This document shows positions 17,121 to 26,708 of a DNA stretch of 64,000 bases, one piece after another. Numbering within the stretch: the stretch's first letter is position 1; the number at the start of each line of letters is the position of its first letter. A program made the position numbers and the translations under genes. The notes under the pieces are model-generated. The model had not been told where the DNA came from and made no database searches. It worked only from the letters and a program-made list of their open reading frames with translations. The stretch comes from Thalassospira sp. HJ. GTDB taxonomy: Bacteria; Pseudomonadota; Alphaproteobacteria; Rhodospirillales; Thalassospiraceae. Location: positions 744,001 through 808,000 of the forward strand of contig NZ_JYII01000012.1 in assembly GCF_000948415.1 (NCBI RefSeq), in the 5' to 3' direction.

Positions 17121-18443
17121 TCAGGCACCTTCCGAGAAGACTTCGCGACCGTCAATAAAGGTGCGCAGGACGCGGCCCTGCGTCAGACGGCCATCAAACG
17201 GTGAGTTTTTCGATTTCGAATGGAACTGGTAGGGATCCACTTTCCAAGGGCGATCCAGATCAAAGATCACAAGATCGGCTGCTGTTCCCTCGCTCAAGGT
17301 GCCGGCACCTTTGATGCGTACCAGTTCTGCAGGAATGCGTGTCAGCTTGGTGATTACATCAAGAAGCGACATATGCCCGTTGTGATAAAGCTCTAGCGCC
17401 ATCGGAAGCAGCGTTTCAAACCCGACAGCACCCGCAGCGGCCTGTGCAAAGGGCAGGCGTTTGGAATCGGCATCTTGCGGGTTGTGATCCGATGCGATGG
17501 CATCAATCGTGCCATCGGCCAAGCCCGCAACAATTGCCTGGCGATCATCTTCGGATCGCAGCGGCGGAGAAAGCTTGGCAAAGGTTCGGTAATCCGACAC
17601 CGCATTTTCATTCAGCGCAAAATACGGCGGGGCCGTATCGCAGGTGACTTTCAGGCCACGCTTCTTGGCCTTGCGAATGACCTCAACCGATTCCCCGGTC
17701 GAGATATGGGCGAAATGTAAACGCCCGCCCGTCATTTCAACAAGGCGCAGGTCGCGTTCAATCTGAATAACTTCAGCCAGTGGCGAAACGCCCGAAAGGC
17801 CAAGGCGTGTTGCGAGTTCACCACTATTCATCGACGCACCCTTGGAAAGCTCTGGCTCTTCGGGGTGCTGAATGATCATGCCATCAAAGAATGTCGAATA
17901 AGCCAAGGCCTGACGTAGCAGACGTGCGCTGGCAATGGTTTTGACGCCATCGCAGAAGGCAACAGCACCCGCCTGATGCAGCAGGCCCATTTCGGTGATT
18001 TCCTGGCCTTCGATGCCCTTGGACACTGCGCCATAGACAAATACCTTCGCCAGACCAACCTTGCGCGCACGCCGCGCAATGAATTCCACGCCGGCGACGT
18101 CATCAATCACCGGGTCGGTATTGGGCAGGGCGATGATGGTAGTAACCCCGCCGATTGCAGCCGACTTGCCAGCCGTTTCGATGGTTTCCTGATGCTCAAA
18201 GCCCGGTTCGCGCAGCTGTGCGCGCATGTCGACAAGGCCGGGTGCCAGACACGCGCCACCAAGGTCGATGATCTCAAAACCATCGGGAACCGTGCTTTCG
18301 GTGATGTCCGGGCCGCTTTTAAGGATAGTGTCATCTTCGATCAGAAGGCCGCCTTTTTCTTCGGTCTGTTTGACCGGATCAAGCAGGCGGGCATTGATGA
18401 AGGCCTTTTTACCTGCGCCCTTGGCGCGGATTGCGGGGCTCAT
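17121..18443 (-). CDS. pyrC: Dihydroorotase-like protein PyrC (probably inactive, PyrX type)
   Basis: A 440-residue amidohydrolase-fold protein of the class I dihydroorotase family. The hallmark HxH metal site at the end of strand 1 (usually DxHxHxREPG) reads [10 protein letters not shown], so the two His are Arg74 and Gln76. Other family pieces remain, such as [25 protein letters not shown] and SDHNPQ. Inactive copies of this kind, encoded right after pyrB, are known in Pseudomonas (PyrC') as structural partners of aspartate transcarbamoylase. The same role is inferred here. An active dihydroorotase would then be encoded elsewhere. The ATG at 18443 overlaps the pyrB stop by 4 bases and has GGGAGG upstream. 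Confidence 0.88.
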   Translation of the reverse strand: MSPAIRAKGAGKKAFINARLLDPVKQTEEKGGLLIEDDTILKSGPDITESTVPDGFEIIDLGGACLAPGLVDMRAQLREPGFEHQETIETAGKSAAIGGVTTIIALPNTDPVIDDVAGVEFIARRARKVGLAKVFVYGAVSKGIEGQEITEMGLLHQAGAVAFCDGVKTIASARLLRQALAYSTFFDGMIIQHPEEPELSKGASMNSGELATRLGLSGVSPLAEVIQIERDLRLVEMTGGRLHFAHISTGESVEVIRKAKKRGLKVTCDTAPPYFALNENAVSDYRTFAKLSPPLRSEDDRQAIVAGLADGTIDAIASDHNPQDADSKRLPFAQAAAGAVGFETLLPMALELYHNGHMSLLDVITKLTRIPAELVRIKGAGTLSEGTAADLVIFDLDRPWKVDPYQFHSKSKNSPFDGRLTQGRVLRTFIDGREVFSEGA

Positions 18444-19459
18444 GCCTGACCTCCCATCTTTCTGTGGTTCTGCACGAGCAATTCAAGCGCTGCCATGCGC
18501 ACGGCAACCCCCATTTCGACCTGTTCGCGGATGACGGAACGTTCAACGTCATCGGCAACTTCACTGTCGATTTCGACCCCGCGGTTCATCGGGCCGGGAT
18601 GCATGATCAGCGCGTCGGGTTTGGCATTGGCCAGTTTGGCACGATCAAGGCCATGGAAATGGAAGTATTCACGCACCGAGGGGATGAAGCTGCCTTCCAT
18701 GCGTTCCAGCTGCAGGCGCAACATCATGACGATGTCGCAATCCTTCAGGCCTTCTTCCATGTCATGGAAGATTTCAACACCCATGCGGTCTATTTTCGAC
18801 GGGATCAGGGTGGGTGGTGCCACAAGGCGCACGCGCGATCCCATGGTGTTCAAAAGCAGGATGTTGGACCGTGCCACCCGCGAATGGGCAATGTCGCCGC
18901 AAATCGCAACATTCAGGCGATGCAGGCGCCCTTTGTGGCGGCGGATGGTCAGGGCATCAAGAAGTGCCTGGGTCGGATGTTCGTGGCGACCATCGCCGGC
19001 GTTCAGGACCGCACAATTGACCTTTTCACTCAGAAGCTTGACCGCACCACTGTCACCATGGCGAACAACCAGGGCATCCGGGTTCATGGCATTGAGCGTC
19101 ATCGCCGTATCAATCAGGGTTTCACCCTTTTTGACCGAACTTGTGCCGACCGTCATGTTGATGACGTCGGCTCCCAAACGTTTGGCGGCAAGTTCGAACG
19201 ATGTCAGCGTCCGGGTAGAGTTTTCATAAAACAGATTAACAACTGTCGCGCCGGCCAGAATGTTGCTGGTCTTGTCAGCGGAGCGGTTTTTTTCCGCATA
19301 GTGCTGGGCGCGGTCCAGAATAAGGCTGATTTCCCCGGGGGTCAGACCCTCGATCCCGAGGAGGTGTGGGTGCAGATAATGATCCGCCGCTGGTCCCATG
19401 ACGCTCATGGCGTTGCGCATTTCCCTTGGATGGTCTTTGAAAAATTTCGGGCGGAGCAT
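18440..19459 (-). CDS. pyrB: Aspartate carbamoyltransferase catalytic subunit
   Basis: A 339-residue enzyme that makes carbamoyl-aspartate in the second step of pyrimidine synthesis. The carbamoyl-phosphate site [15 protein letters not shown] (about 76-90), HPTQALLDA and the C-terminal [12 protein letters not shown] are clear. The chain is about 28 residues longer than E. coli PyrB, mostly at the N-terminus, as in class A enzymes that assemble with a PyrC-like partner. The ATG at 19459 has AGGGG upstream. Internal Met14 or Met19 are alternatives that would shorten the extension. It overlaps pyrC by 4 bases. Confidence 0.95.
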   Translation of the reverse strand: MLRPKFFKDHPREMRNAMSVMGPAADHYLHPHLLGIEGLTPGEISLILDRAQHYAEKNRSADKTSNILAGATVVNLFYENSTRTLTSFELAAKRLGADVINMTVGTSSVKKGETLIDTAMTLNAMNPDALVVRHGDSGAVKLLSEKVNCAVLNAGDGRHEHPTQALLDALTIRRHKGRLHRLNVAICGDIAHSRVARSNILLLNTMGSRVRLVAPPTLIPSKIDRMGVEIFHDMEEGLKDCDIVMMLRLQLERMEGSFIPSVREYFHFHGLDRAKLANAKPDALIMHPGPMNRGVEIDSEVADDVERSVIREQVEMGVAVRMAALELLVQNHRKMGGQA

Positions 19460-19530
19460 AACGAATTGCCCCTGTCACGAAAAGTTAAATATTGCCCGTA
19501 ACCGCCATGCATTCGTATGGAAATTCCTGA

Positions 19531-19542
19531 CTGACCGGTCAG
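19531..19542. promoter_or_regulatory. 12-bp perfect palindrome upstream of pyrB
   Basis: CTGACCGGTCAG is a perfect dyad 72 bases before the pyrB start and 33 bases after the AEC transporter stop. On the minus strand CCTGAC and GTCAGG nearby can also form a 6-bp hairpin. It could be an operator or a weak terminator; the evidence is thin. Confidence 0.25.
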
Positions 19543-19574
19543 GTTTCCGGGGGGCAAGAATAAGCCGATCGCGT

Positions 19575-20498
19575 TCATACTGCTTGGGTCAGAATGGCAA
19601 TCACCGGCATGGTCAGGATGGCAAGCAGGGTGTGAACCGTGATGATACTGGCCATCATCTGGGCATCGCCACCCATCAGGCGGGCCAGAACATAGGCGCT
19701 GCCCGAACAGGGCAGGGCAGCATACAGCACCACAGCCGCTAGCTCGATATCCGGAAATCCCAGCATAAGGCAAAGTCCCGCTGCAATCGCCGGGCTCAGG
19801 ACCAGTTTGCCAACGCTAGATACCCCGACCGGGAACCCAGCACGCCTAGCTGCCGAAAGATCAAGCCCCGCACCAACCGCAAGCAAACCAATGGGAAGGG
19901 CGGCACGGCCGAGTACTTCAAGGAATGGGCCAACGATGGGCGGCAATCCGATGCCAAAAACGTTAAACAGGCTGCCCAAAACGCAGGCCATCAAAAGCGG
20001 GTTTTTCGCCACATCTCGCAATAGTGACAGCACGCCGGGATTGCGATCATTGTCGCCCAGATGCGCGCAGGCCAGAACGGAAATGACATTTACCGTGGGT
20101 ACGACCAATGCCACGCAAAGGACCGTAACGGTCAATCCATGGGTGCCAAGCAGGGCGGCAGCAACCGCAAGCCCGATATAGGTATTGGGGCGAATAGCAC
20201 CCTGTACCAGGGATGAAAATGTTGGTGAGGAAACTTTGAGGACCGGTCGCACGGCAAGGATCATAACCGTGCAGATGGCAATTGTGCCCAGCATGGCGGT
20301 CGCAATGCCCAGAAGCGGCAGGCTGCCAAGGTCCGCCTTGGCGGTATTGGAAAACAGCAGAGCCGGAAAGGTAATGAAATAGGTCAGCTTTTCCGCGCCC
20401 GGCCAAAAGCTGTCTGGCAGGAATTTCCGTTCACGCAGCAAATATCCGACAACAATCAGGGCAAAGGTCGGCAGCAATGCAGACAGGATGGCGATCAT
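19575..20498 (-). CDS. AEC (auxin efflux carrier) family transporter
   Basis: A 307-residue integral membrane protein with about ten helices in two five-helix halves. It starts MIAILSALLPTFALIVVGYL, followed by the usual LPDSFWPGAEKLTYFITFPALLF segment. The second half has the family-like PLMACVLGSLFN and LYAALPCSGSAYVLA stretches. AEC family members carry malate, malonate and other small organic anions; the substrate here is unknown. The ATG at 20498 is chosen; a GTG at 20522 would add eight residues. It lies upstream of pyrB on the same strand with a gap of about 115 bases. Confidence 0.86.
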   Translation of the reverse strand: MIAILSALLPTFALIVVGYLLRERKFLPDSFWPGAEKLTYFITFPALLFSNTAKADLGSLPLLGIATAMLGTIAICTVMILAVRPVLKVSSPTFSSLVQGAIRPNTYIGLAVAAALLGTHGLTVTVLCVALVVPTVNVISVLACAHLGDNDRNPGVLSLLRDVAKNPLLMACVLGSLFNVFGIGLPPIVGPFLEVLGRAALPIGLLAVGAGLDLSAARRAGFPVGVSSVGKLVLSPAIAAGLCLMLGFPDIELAAVVLYAALPCSGSAYVLARLMGGDAQMMASIITVHTLLAILTMPVIAILTQAV

Positions 20499-20748
20499 CA
20501 GGCGACTTTCAGCACACGGCACTGAGTAATGGGCGAAACCAGATTACTGTTACCACCATTGTGCGCAGGGGAAAACACACTCGCGACCGTTAATCATTCC
20601 AGATGACTAAAATTCATTTGGTGGTGACTTGTCCTTTGCTGGGTGATTTCTGATGTGATAGTCAGCACAGCCAATGGGTTTTGGCGTCGATAAACTGCTT
20701 GCAATTCAAAGTCGTCCGGGTCGCTGAATATTCTAGGAAAGGGACGCC

Positions 20749-21564
20749 ATGTCACGCGCGATTGATCACATTGTTCTGTGTGTGAATGATCTTGATGCCG
20801 CCATCTCTGCTTATGCGCGGCTTGGGTTCACTGTGACTCCGCGTGCTGTTCATCCCTTCGGTACCGGTAATGCGCTTGTGCAGCTTGATGGCATGTATAT
20901 CGAACTACTTTCCGTCGTTGATCCGGACAAGATTGCCGAAACCGATCTTGCCGAGCCATTTTCCTTCCCGATTTACAATCGTGACTATCTGCGTCATCGC
21001 GAAGGCATGTCTATGCTGGCCCTTCAGTCCGACGATGCCGAGGAAGATCGGGAAAAGTTCATGGTAGCCGGGGCGGCTGTGCCGCCGGTATTTCATTTTG
21101 AACGCGATGCCAAAACGCCCGAGGGGGATACGGTAGGCGTTGCTTTCTCGCTTGCGTATGCCAACCATCCCTTGCTTCGCCATGCGGTAACATTCGTCTG
21201 CCAGCACCGCCATCCGGTTCAGAATTTCTATTTTCCGGCATATCAAACCCATCAGAATGGGGCGCTTGCGATCGGCAAGGTGCATATTGATCATTGGGCG
21301 GCAGAAGCCGTGCGCGACTTCTATCAGGAAATTGGAGTCGATGGCATTGTCGATGCCTTGCATGGTAATGAACTGGTTGCGCGCTATGGCGTTGAGGATC
21401 AAGCGTTCCCTACCGATGGGTTCGCCGGGTTCGAACTGATTGTCGATGACATGGCAAAGATATCGGATGCCGCCACAGAGATGGGCGCGGTTGAGAACAA
21501 TGGCGCCCTTATCCTGCCGCCATCAAAATTCTTTGGCGTGATGATGGTGATCCGCACCAAATAA
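20749..21564 (+). CDS. VOC-superfamily protein (glyoxalase-like domain)
   Basis: A 271-residue cytoplasmic protein of the vicinal-oxygen-chelate superfamily, glyoxalase-like (PF13468-type) group. It opens IDHIVLCVNDLDAAISAYARLGF, with the first metal-ligand-type His7 and the usual beta-alpha-beta module. VQLDGMYIELL supplies a Glu on the fourth strand. A second, weaker module begins around IGKVHIDHWAAEAVRDFYQEIG (about residue 177). Members bind a metal and act on small molecules, but no reaction can be assigned. AGGAAAGGGA precedes the ATG. It is a lone gene sharing a terminator with ruvX. Confidence 0.82.
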   Translation: MSRAIDHIVLCVNDLDAAISAYARLGFTVTPRAVHPFGTGNALVQLDGMYIELLSVVDPDKIAETDLAEPFSFPIYNRDYLRHREGMSMLALQSDDAEEDREKFMVAGAAVPPVFHFERDAKTPEGDTVGVAFSLAYANHPLLRHAVTFVCQHRHPVQNFYFPAYQTHQNGALAIGKVHIDHWAAEAVRDFYQEIGVDGIVDALHGNELVARYGVEDQAFPTDGFAGFELIVDDMAKISDAATEMGAVENNGALILPPSKFFGVMMVIRTK

Positions 21565-21566
21565 AA

Positions 21567-21594
21567 AAAGCTGCCCGTTTGCATGGGCAGCTTT
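21567..21594. terminator. Bidirectional rho-independent terminator
   Basis: A 10-bp stem (21567-21576 with 21585-21594) with an 8-base loop, preceded by a run of As, lies between the convergent VOC gene and ruvX. Confidence 0.75.
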
Positions 21595-21625
21595 GATCAG
21601 GTCAATCTGGAAGTCCTGAATTCAA

Positions 21626-22150
21626 TCAGTCTTCATCACCGTCGATTTCGTCGTCATCGGCCTCGGCGTTTTCGCCAGGGTCGGTGTGACGGTTCAAGTG
21701 ATCGAGTGCGCCCTGCAGGATGTATGCAGCGGCAGTTTTGTCGACGACTTCTGCACGGCGCTTGCGCGTCATGTCGACTTCATCAATCAGAATACGCTCA
21801 ACCGCGTTGGTTGACAGGCGCTCGTCCCACATCAGGACGGGCAGGTCGATATATTTCTCCATCTCATCGACAAAGGCATAAACGCGATGGCAGGCTTTGC
21901 CGATCGAACCATCAAGTTCGCGCGGGAAGCCGATAATAATGCCGCCGACATTCTGTTTATCGATGATCGAAGAAAGTTGGGCGATATCGCGCGTGAACTT
22001 CTTGCGCGAAATCAGCTCATATGGGGATGCAATCTGCAGCCCGACATCTGACAGGGCCACGCCAATGGTCTTGGTGCCCAGATCAAGGCCCAACACACGT
22101 GCTGCCGGTGGCAAGAACCGCAGCAATTCCTGAGTATCATTACAAATCAT
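21626..22150 (-). CDS. ruvX: Putative pre-16S rRNA nuclease / Holliday-junction resolvase RuvX (YqgF)
   Basis: A 174-residue RNase H-like protein of the YqgF family. It is linked to 16S rRNA 5'-end maturation, with a proposed Holliday-junction role. Family motifs: VLGLDLGTKTIGVALSD (first catalytic Asp), IIIGFPRELDGS, LMWDERLST (Glu-containing) and VVDKTAAAYILQ with the last Asp. The final 22 or so residues are a very acidic tail not needed for the fold. The ATG at 22150 starts MICNDTQ. It is a single gene facing the VOC gene. Confidence 0.92.
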   Translation of the reverse strand: MICNDTQELLRFLPPAARVLGLDLGTKTIGVALSDVGLQIASPYELISRKKFTRDIAQLSSIIDKQNVGGIIIGFPRELDGSIGKACHRVYAFVDEMEKYIDLPVLMWDERLSTNAVERILIDEVDMTRKRRAEVVDKTAAAYILQGALDHLNRHTDPGENAEADDDEIDGDED

Positions 22151-22618
22151 GGCGACCTTATAGGTGTGTTTTCGGCAAATTGCTAGGTGTGTTTAGCGCG
22201 CCGTGTCAGGGCCGTGAAATTGTATCGTTTTCCGATTTATGGAAGAAACGAGCTTGAATTTCGCATGTTGGCGCATTTTATACTAATCAACGTGGAAAGT
22301 GGCGGGCTTCCTAGCGAAAAAATCTTTATGAATGATGGGGGGTTGAAGTGCTTCTAGAGGTTTGTTTTAATGTCGCACTGCAGAAATTGATCGAAATCGA
22401 AATATGCAGGGCGAGACAGGCAGGCCGAATGCGCAGATCATCTTGAGAGAGACGAAACAGTCAAAAGCAGCGCACCTGTTACATGGTAGTGTCGCAATGC
22501 TTCTATCCATAGGGGGTAGGAACCTTCATTCTGGATAGGTTCCAGTTGATTTCCGCATACAAAAATCACCAAAAGCGAAAACGCTGAACAAACAATGACA
22601 TATCAGGGGGTATAGGGT
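22151..22618 (+). other. 468-base intergenic leader before the ABC importer operon
   Basis: No convincing gene is seen. The stretch holds the divergent upstream regions of ruvX and the importer. A weak promoter candidate is TTGAAT at 22255 with TTTATA or TATACT near 22278-22285. Further down are two overlapping inverted repeats at 22503-22543, described separately. Confidence 0.5.
22503..22543 (+). repeat. Two mutually exclusive hairpins in the importer leader
   Basis: GGAACCT (22519-22525) pairs perfectly with AGGTTCC (22537-22543). CTATCC (22503-22508) pairs with GGATAG (22533-22538). The right arms overlap, so only one can form at a time. They lie 75-115 bases before the start codon of the ATPase gene. 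Confidence 0.35.
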
Positions 22619-23719
22619 TTGGCCGACGGTGCATCGAATGAAGCGTTCGTTGAGTTTGAACGTGTACAGAAAAGTTATGACGGCGAATCACTCGTCGTTA
22701 AAGATCTCAACCTAACCATGCCTAAGGGCGAGTTCCTGACGATGCTTGGCCCGTCAGGTTCGGGCAAGACCACTTGCCTTATGATGCTTGCCGGCTTCGA
22801 AACCGCGACCCACGGCGATATTCGCCTCGGCGGCGTTTCGATCAACGATATTCCGCCGCATAAGCGTGGTATCGGCATGGTGTTCCAGAACTACGCACTC
22901 TTCCCGCACATGACGATCGCCGAGAACCTGGCTTTCCCGCTTGAAGTCCGCAAAATGGGCAAGGCGGAACAGGAAGAAAAGGTCAAACGCGCACTCGACA
23001 TGGTGGAAATGGGCAGCTTTGGTGGACGTCGTCCGGCACAGCTTTCTGGTGGTCAGCAGCAGCGTGTTGCATTGGCACGCGCACTGGTGTTCGAGCCGGA
23101 ACTGGTTCTGATGGATGAACCGCTTGGCGCACTTGACAAGCAGCTTCGCGAAAAGATGCAGTTCGAAATTACACATCTTGCGCATCAGCTCGGCATTACC
23201 ACGGTTTACGTCACCCATGACCAGACCGAGGCATTGACCATGTCTGACCGTGTTGCAGTGTTTGATGACGGCCGCATTCAGCAGCTTGCACCGCCGGATA
23301 AACTTTACGAAGAGCCGGAAAACAGCTTTGTTGCGCAGTTCATCGGCGAAAACAACACGCTCGAAGGCGTCGTAAAGGAAATCAAGGGCAATACTTGTGT
23401 TGTTCAGCTTGATGGAGGCGAAGTTATCGATGCTGTACCGGTCAATGTGAGCGAAGTGGGTGAACGCACGCGCGTTTCGATCCGACCTGAACGTGTCGAA
23501 TATAACCGTGATCGCTTGCATGAAGATGCACATACGCTCAAGGCCGAGGTCCTGGAATTCATCTATATGGGTGACATCTTCCGTACACGTCTTCGTGTGG
23601 CTGGCAATGATGAGTTCATCATCAAAACCAGGAACGCACCTGACCAAGTGCGTCTGACGCCGGGTACGGAAATTGAGATCGGCTGGCTAGCAGAGGATTG
23701 CCGCGCGCTCGACGCGTAA
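22619..23719 (+). CDS. ABC transporter ATPase, PotA-like (polyamine/opine/iron type)
   Basis: A 366-residue cytoplasmic ATPase for the importer encoded by the next three genes. Walker A is GPSGSGKTT (about residue 45), the Q-loop is FQNYALFPHM, the signature is [15 protein letters not shown], Walker B is LVLMDEPLGALD and the switch is VTHDQTEAL. A C-terminal TOBE-type beta domain (about 250-366) matches PotA and FbpC types. The start is a TTG at 22619 with AGGGGG 8 bases upstream; the only nearby ATG (22595) runs into a stop at once. Polyamine import is the best guess from the whole operon, not proven. Confidence 0.9.
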   Translation: MADGASNEAFVEFERVQKSYDGESLVVKDLNLTMPKGEFLTMLGPSGSGKTTCLMMLAGFETATHGDIRLGGVSINDIPPHKRGIGMVFQNYALFPHMTIAENLAFPLEVRKMGKAEQEEKVKRALDMVEMGSFGGRRPAQLSGGQQQRVALARALVFEPELVLMDEPLGALDKQLREKMQFEITHLAHQLGITTVYVTHDQTEALTMSDRVAVFDDGRIQQLAPPDKLYEEPENSFVAQFIGENNTLEGVVKEIKGNTCVVQLDGGEVIDAVPVNVSEVGERTRVSIRPERVEYNRDRLHEDAHTLKAEVLEFIYMGDIFRTRLRVAGNDEFIIKTRNAPDQVRLTPGTEIEIGWLAEDCRALDA

Positions 23720-23807
23720 CAATCTAGTAGTCAGGCAGGTATAGGACCGGTACGCCCGGGTACTGGTTCTCAGCGAATAGTCCGGGAAACAATCAGGGAG
23801 TCTATTA

Positions 23808-24926
23808 ATGCAACTCATTAAAACCCTTACAGCATCAACAGCTTTGCTTGTTGTCGCGACTGGTGCAGCCTATGCAGATGACCACATGGCATCTGACATG
23901 ACGCTGGTCAGCTGGGGCGGTGCTTATCAGAGCAGCCAGACCAAAGCCTATGCAGAGCCGTACATGGCAAACAATCCGGGCGTTTCGATCACTTGGGACG
24001 AAAGCTCGAACGAAGCCGTTGCAAAACTGCGTGCAATGAATGAAGCCAACAACGTGACCTGGGATCTGGTTGACGTCGTTGCTGCTGACGCAATGCGCCT
24101 TTGTGACGAAGGCCTTGCAATGGAAATCGATGCGAACGAAATTCTTGCAGCAGCGCCGGATGGCACCTCTGCAGAAGACGACTTCGGTGATCTCCTCGTA
24201 AGCGATTGCTTCATCCCGCAGATCGTTTATTCGACCACCTTCGGTTACCGTGAAGACATGGTTCCGGCTGGTGCCCCGGCACCGACCGATATCTGTGCGC
24301 TTTTCGACACCGAAACCTATCCGGGCATGCGTTCGCTTGAAAAACGCCCGATCAACAACATGGAATGGGCTCTGCTCTGCGACGGCGTTGCCAAGGACGA
24401 AGTATATAACGTTCTTGAAACTCCGGAAGGTCAGCAGCAGGCTCTCGACAAACTGGCAACCATCAAAGACAGCGTCATCTGGTGGAGTGCTGGTGCAGAT
24501 ACCCCGCAGCTTCTGGCTGACGGTGAAGTATTCATGGGCTCGACCTACAACGGTCGTCTGTTCTCGGCAATCGAAGAACAGGATCAGCCGATCGCCATGC
24601 TTTGGGACGCACAGGTCTTCGATCTTGACGGCTGGATCATCCCGACCGGTCTGCCGGAAGATCGTCTGAACCGCGTTCTCGACTTCGTGAAGTTCGCAAC
24701 CGACACCCAGCGTCTCGCTGACCAGGCCAAGTACATCTCTTATGGCCCGGCTCGTTTCTCTTCGGCTCCGCTCGTTGGTAAACATGCCGAACTGGGTATC
24801 GACATGGCTCCGCACATGCCGACCGATCCGGAAAACGCCAAGAACACGTTCCTCTACAACTACGAGTTCTGGGCTGACTACCGTGATGACATCGATGCCA
24901 AGTTCCAGGCTTGGCTCGCTCAATAA
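23808..24926 (+). CDS. Periplasmic substrate-binding protein, PotD-like
   Basis: A 372-residue exported protein. The signal peptide is about 23 residues (hydrophobic ALLVVATGAAYA, cleaved before DDHMA). The mature part begins with MTLVSWGGAYQ, typical of the PotD/PotF and SBP_bac_8 class of extracellular binding proteins. WDLVDVVAADAMRLCDEG, the YSTTFGYRED segment and GSTYNGR also fit the class. It binds a small cationic or organic ligand for the importer; polyamine is the inference. It lies between the ATPase and permease genes and ends in a strong UUCG hairpin, which may favour high expression of this protein over the permeases. Confidence 0.88.
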   Translation: MQLIKTLTASTALLVVATGAAYADDHMASDMTLVSWGGAYQSSQTKAYAEPYMANNPGVSITWDESSNEAVAKLRAMNEANNVTWDLVDVVAADAMRLCDEGLAMEIDANEILAAAPDGTSAEDDFGDLLVSDCFIPQIVYSTTFGYREDMVPAGAPAPTDICALFDTETYPGMRSLEKRPINNMEWALLCDGVAKDEVYNVLETPEGQQQALDKLATIKDSVIWWSAGADTPQLLADGEVFMGSTYNGRLFSAIEEQDQPIAMLWDAQVFDLDGWIIPTGLPEDRLNRVLDFVKFATDTQRLADQAKYISYGPARFSSAPLVGKHAELGIDMAPHMPTDPENAKNTFLYNYEFWADYRDDIDAKFQAWLAQ

Positions 24927-24936
24927 GAGCTAAGGG

Positions 24937-24961
24937 AAGGGGGCCGTTCGCGGCCCCCTTT
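24937..24961 (+). terminator. UUCG-capped hairpin between binding-protein and permease genes
   Basis: A perfect 10-bp stem (24937-24946 with 24951-24960) closes on the very stable TTCG loop, with only three Ts after it. It is likely a partial terminator and 3'-end protector that keeps the binding-protein mRNA more abundant than the downstream permease mRNA. Confidence 0.7.
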
Positions 24962-25039
24962 ACCGACCAATTCGTTACAAAATAAATTACCAATCGACAT
25001 AACAGATTGAAAACATCAGGGCAGGCTTACGGGGGCGTA

Positions 25040-26704
25040 ATGGGTGATACAACACAAGAAGTAGTGCTGTCTGCTGATGGCAGACCGCTAAAACAGAGTT
25101 TAAGACGAGCATTGATGCGCCAGAAGATGCGTGCGCTCATGCTGGTTGCGCCACTTTTGATCTTCGTGGTCGTGACCTTTATCGTTCCGATCCTCTCGAT
25201 GCTTTTCCGTTCGGTTGAAAACGACATCGTGGCGAATACCATTCCGGGAACCGTGGTTGCTCTTTCCGAGTGGGACGGTTCCACAAGCGAGCCGCCGCAC
25301 GAAGACGTTTACCGTAATCTTTACATCGATTTGTTTAAGGCCGAGGAAGCCAAGCAGCATACGCGCTTGGGTACCCGCCTGAACTATGAAAAGACAGGCC
25401 TTTCGTCGCTGTTTAGGACCACTGGTCGTTCACTTGATGATATAGGGGAACTTTGGCAGGACCCGCTCGAAGACATCGATCCGAACTTTGAAGAAGGTTC
25501 GTTCTGGTACGAGATGATGTCTGGTTCCGGCGGCGAAGGGTTCCTTGAACAGCGCCGTGCCCTGATGGCGACCATGTCTGGTGAAGACATGAGTGGCGAA
25601 GTCGGCTTTGTGCCGTCGGCAGAAATCGTTGATTTGCTGCCGTGGACTGCCAGCGCCTATACCGACTTTGCACTGTGGGCTGCAATTCGTGACGGGGATA
25701 CCGTCGCCGAAGAGGACCCGTGGGAATCCGTCTATGGTGCGCTTGGCATGGATCTGACCAGTCCGGAGACGATCTCTGCGATCAATAGCTATGGCGGGCC
25801 GGGTGCAAGTGCCTTGCAGGCAGCGGCAGCAAACATTGACCAGCTTCCGTCCTTTGGTTTCCGTGAAGCCTTCGTGGAAGAAGACGAGGACTGGGGCGCT
25901 CATGATGTCTGGGCCACGATCAAGCTCTATTCTCCAAACATGACGCCCGGCTACTTCCTGAATGCGGTTGATATGACCTTGACGCCGGACGGGGTGGAAT
26001 CCAAGCCTGATAATCAGCAGATCTACACGACGCTGTTTACGCGTACGCTGGTGATGGCGCTGATCATTACCGCCAGTTGCATTCTTCTGGGGTATCCGGT
26101 TGCTTGGCTTCTGGCCAACCTGCCGATGCGTACGGCAAGCATCCTGATGATCTTGGTTCTTCTGCCGTTCTGGACGTCGCTTCTGGTGCGTACATCGGCC
26201 TGGAAGGTTCTTTTGCAGCAGCAAGGGGTGATCAACGAAATCCTTGTCTGGCTTGGATTTGTCAATGATGCGGATCGCCTGATCCTGATGAACAACGCAA
26301 CAGGCACGGTCATCGCCATGACCCACATCCTGCTGCCATTCATGATCCTGCCGCTCTATTCTGTGATGAAAACCATCCCGCCAAGCTATCAGCGCGCGGC
26401 CAAGTCTCTTGGTGCGACGAACTGGACTGCCTTCTGGCGTGTCTATTTCCCGCAGTCTGTTCCGGGCATTGGTGCCGGTTCGATCCTCGTGTTCATTCTT
26501 GCGATTGGTTACTACATCACGCCGGAAATTGTTGGTGGTACGGATGGTGTCTTCATCTCCAACCGAATTGCCTATCACATTTCAAGCTCGCTCAACTGGG
26601 GCCTTGCGGCCGCACTCGGGACCATTCTTCTTGTCGTCGTTCTTGGCCTGTACTGGTGCTACGACAAGATTGTGGGCATCGATAACGTGAAGTTGGGGGG
26701 CTAA
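25040..26704 (+). CDS. ABC permease, PotB-like, with large N-terminal periplasmic insert
   Basis: A 554-residue inner-membrane permease. The first helix is about residues 33-57 (LLIFVVVTFIVPILSMLF). About 270 mainly acidic soluble residues follow, predicted in the periplasm. The usual permease core begins near residue 330 (LVMALIITASCILLGYPVAWLLANLP) with five further helices. The ATPase-contacting EAA loop is at SYQRAAKSLGATNWTAFWRVYFPQ. Ordinary PotB is about 280 residues, so the insert nearly doubles it. The ATG at 25040 is preceded by GGGGG; an upstream TTG at 25007 is less likely. The next permease starts 4 bases after the stop. Confidence 0.88.
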   Translation: MGDTTQEVVLSADGRPLKQSLRRALMRQKMRALMLVAPLLIFVVVTFIVPILSMLFRSVENDIVANTIPGTVVALSEWDGSTSEPPHEDVYRNLYIDLFKAEEAKQHTRLGTRLNYEKTGLSSLFRTTGRSLDDIGELWQDPLEDIDPNFEEGSFWYEMMSGSGGEGFLEQRRALMATMSGEDMSGEVGFVPSAEIVDLLPWTASAYTDFALWAAIRDGDTVAEEDPWESVYGALGMDLTSPETISAINSYGGPGASALQAAAANIDQLPSFGFREAFVEEDEDWGAHDVWATIKLYSPNMTPGYFLNAVDMTLTPDGVESKPDNQQIYTTLFTRTLVMALIITASCILLGYPVAWLLANLPMRTASILMILVLLPFWTSLLVRTSAWKVLLQQQGVINEILVWLGFVNDADRLILMNNATGTVIAMTHILLPFMILPLYSVMKTIPPSYQRAAKSLGATNWTAFWRVYFPQSVPGIGAGSILVFILAIGYYITPEIVGGTDGVFISNRIAYHISSSLNWGLAAALGTILLVVVLGLYWCYDKIVGIDNVKLGG

Positions 26705-26708
26705 GGCC

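Noticed and set aside
18431..19501. Plus-strand 356-residue open frame
   Set aside because: Antisense to pyrB, which is certain from its catalytic motifs.
23835..24923. Minus-strand 362-residue open frame
   Set aside because: Antisense to the substrate-binding protein gene, which has a signal peptide and a fitting operon position.
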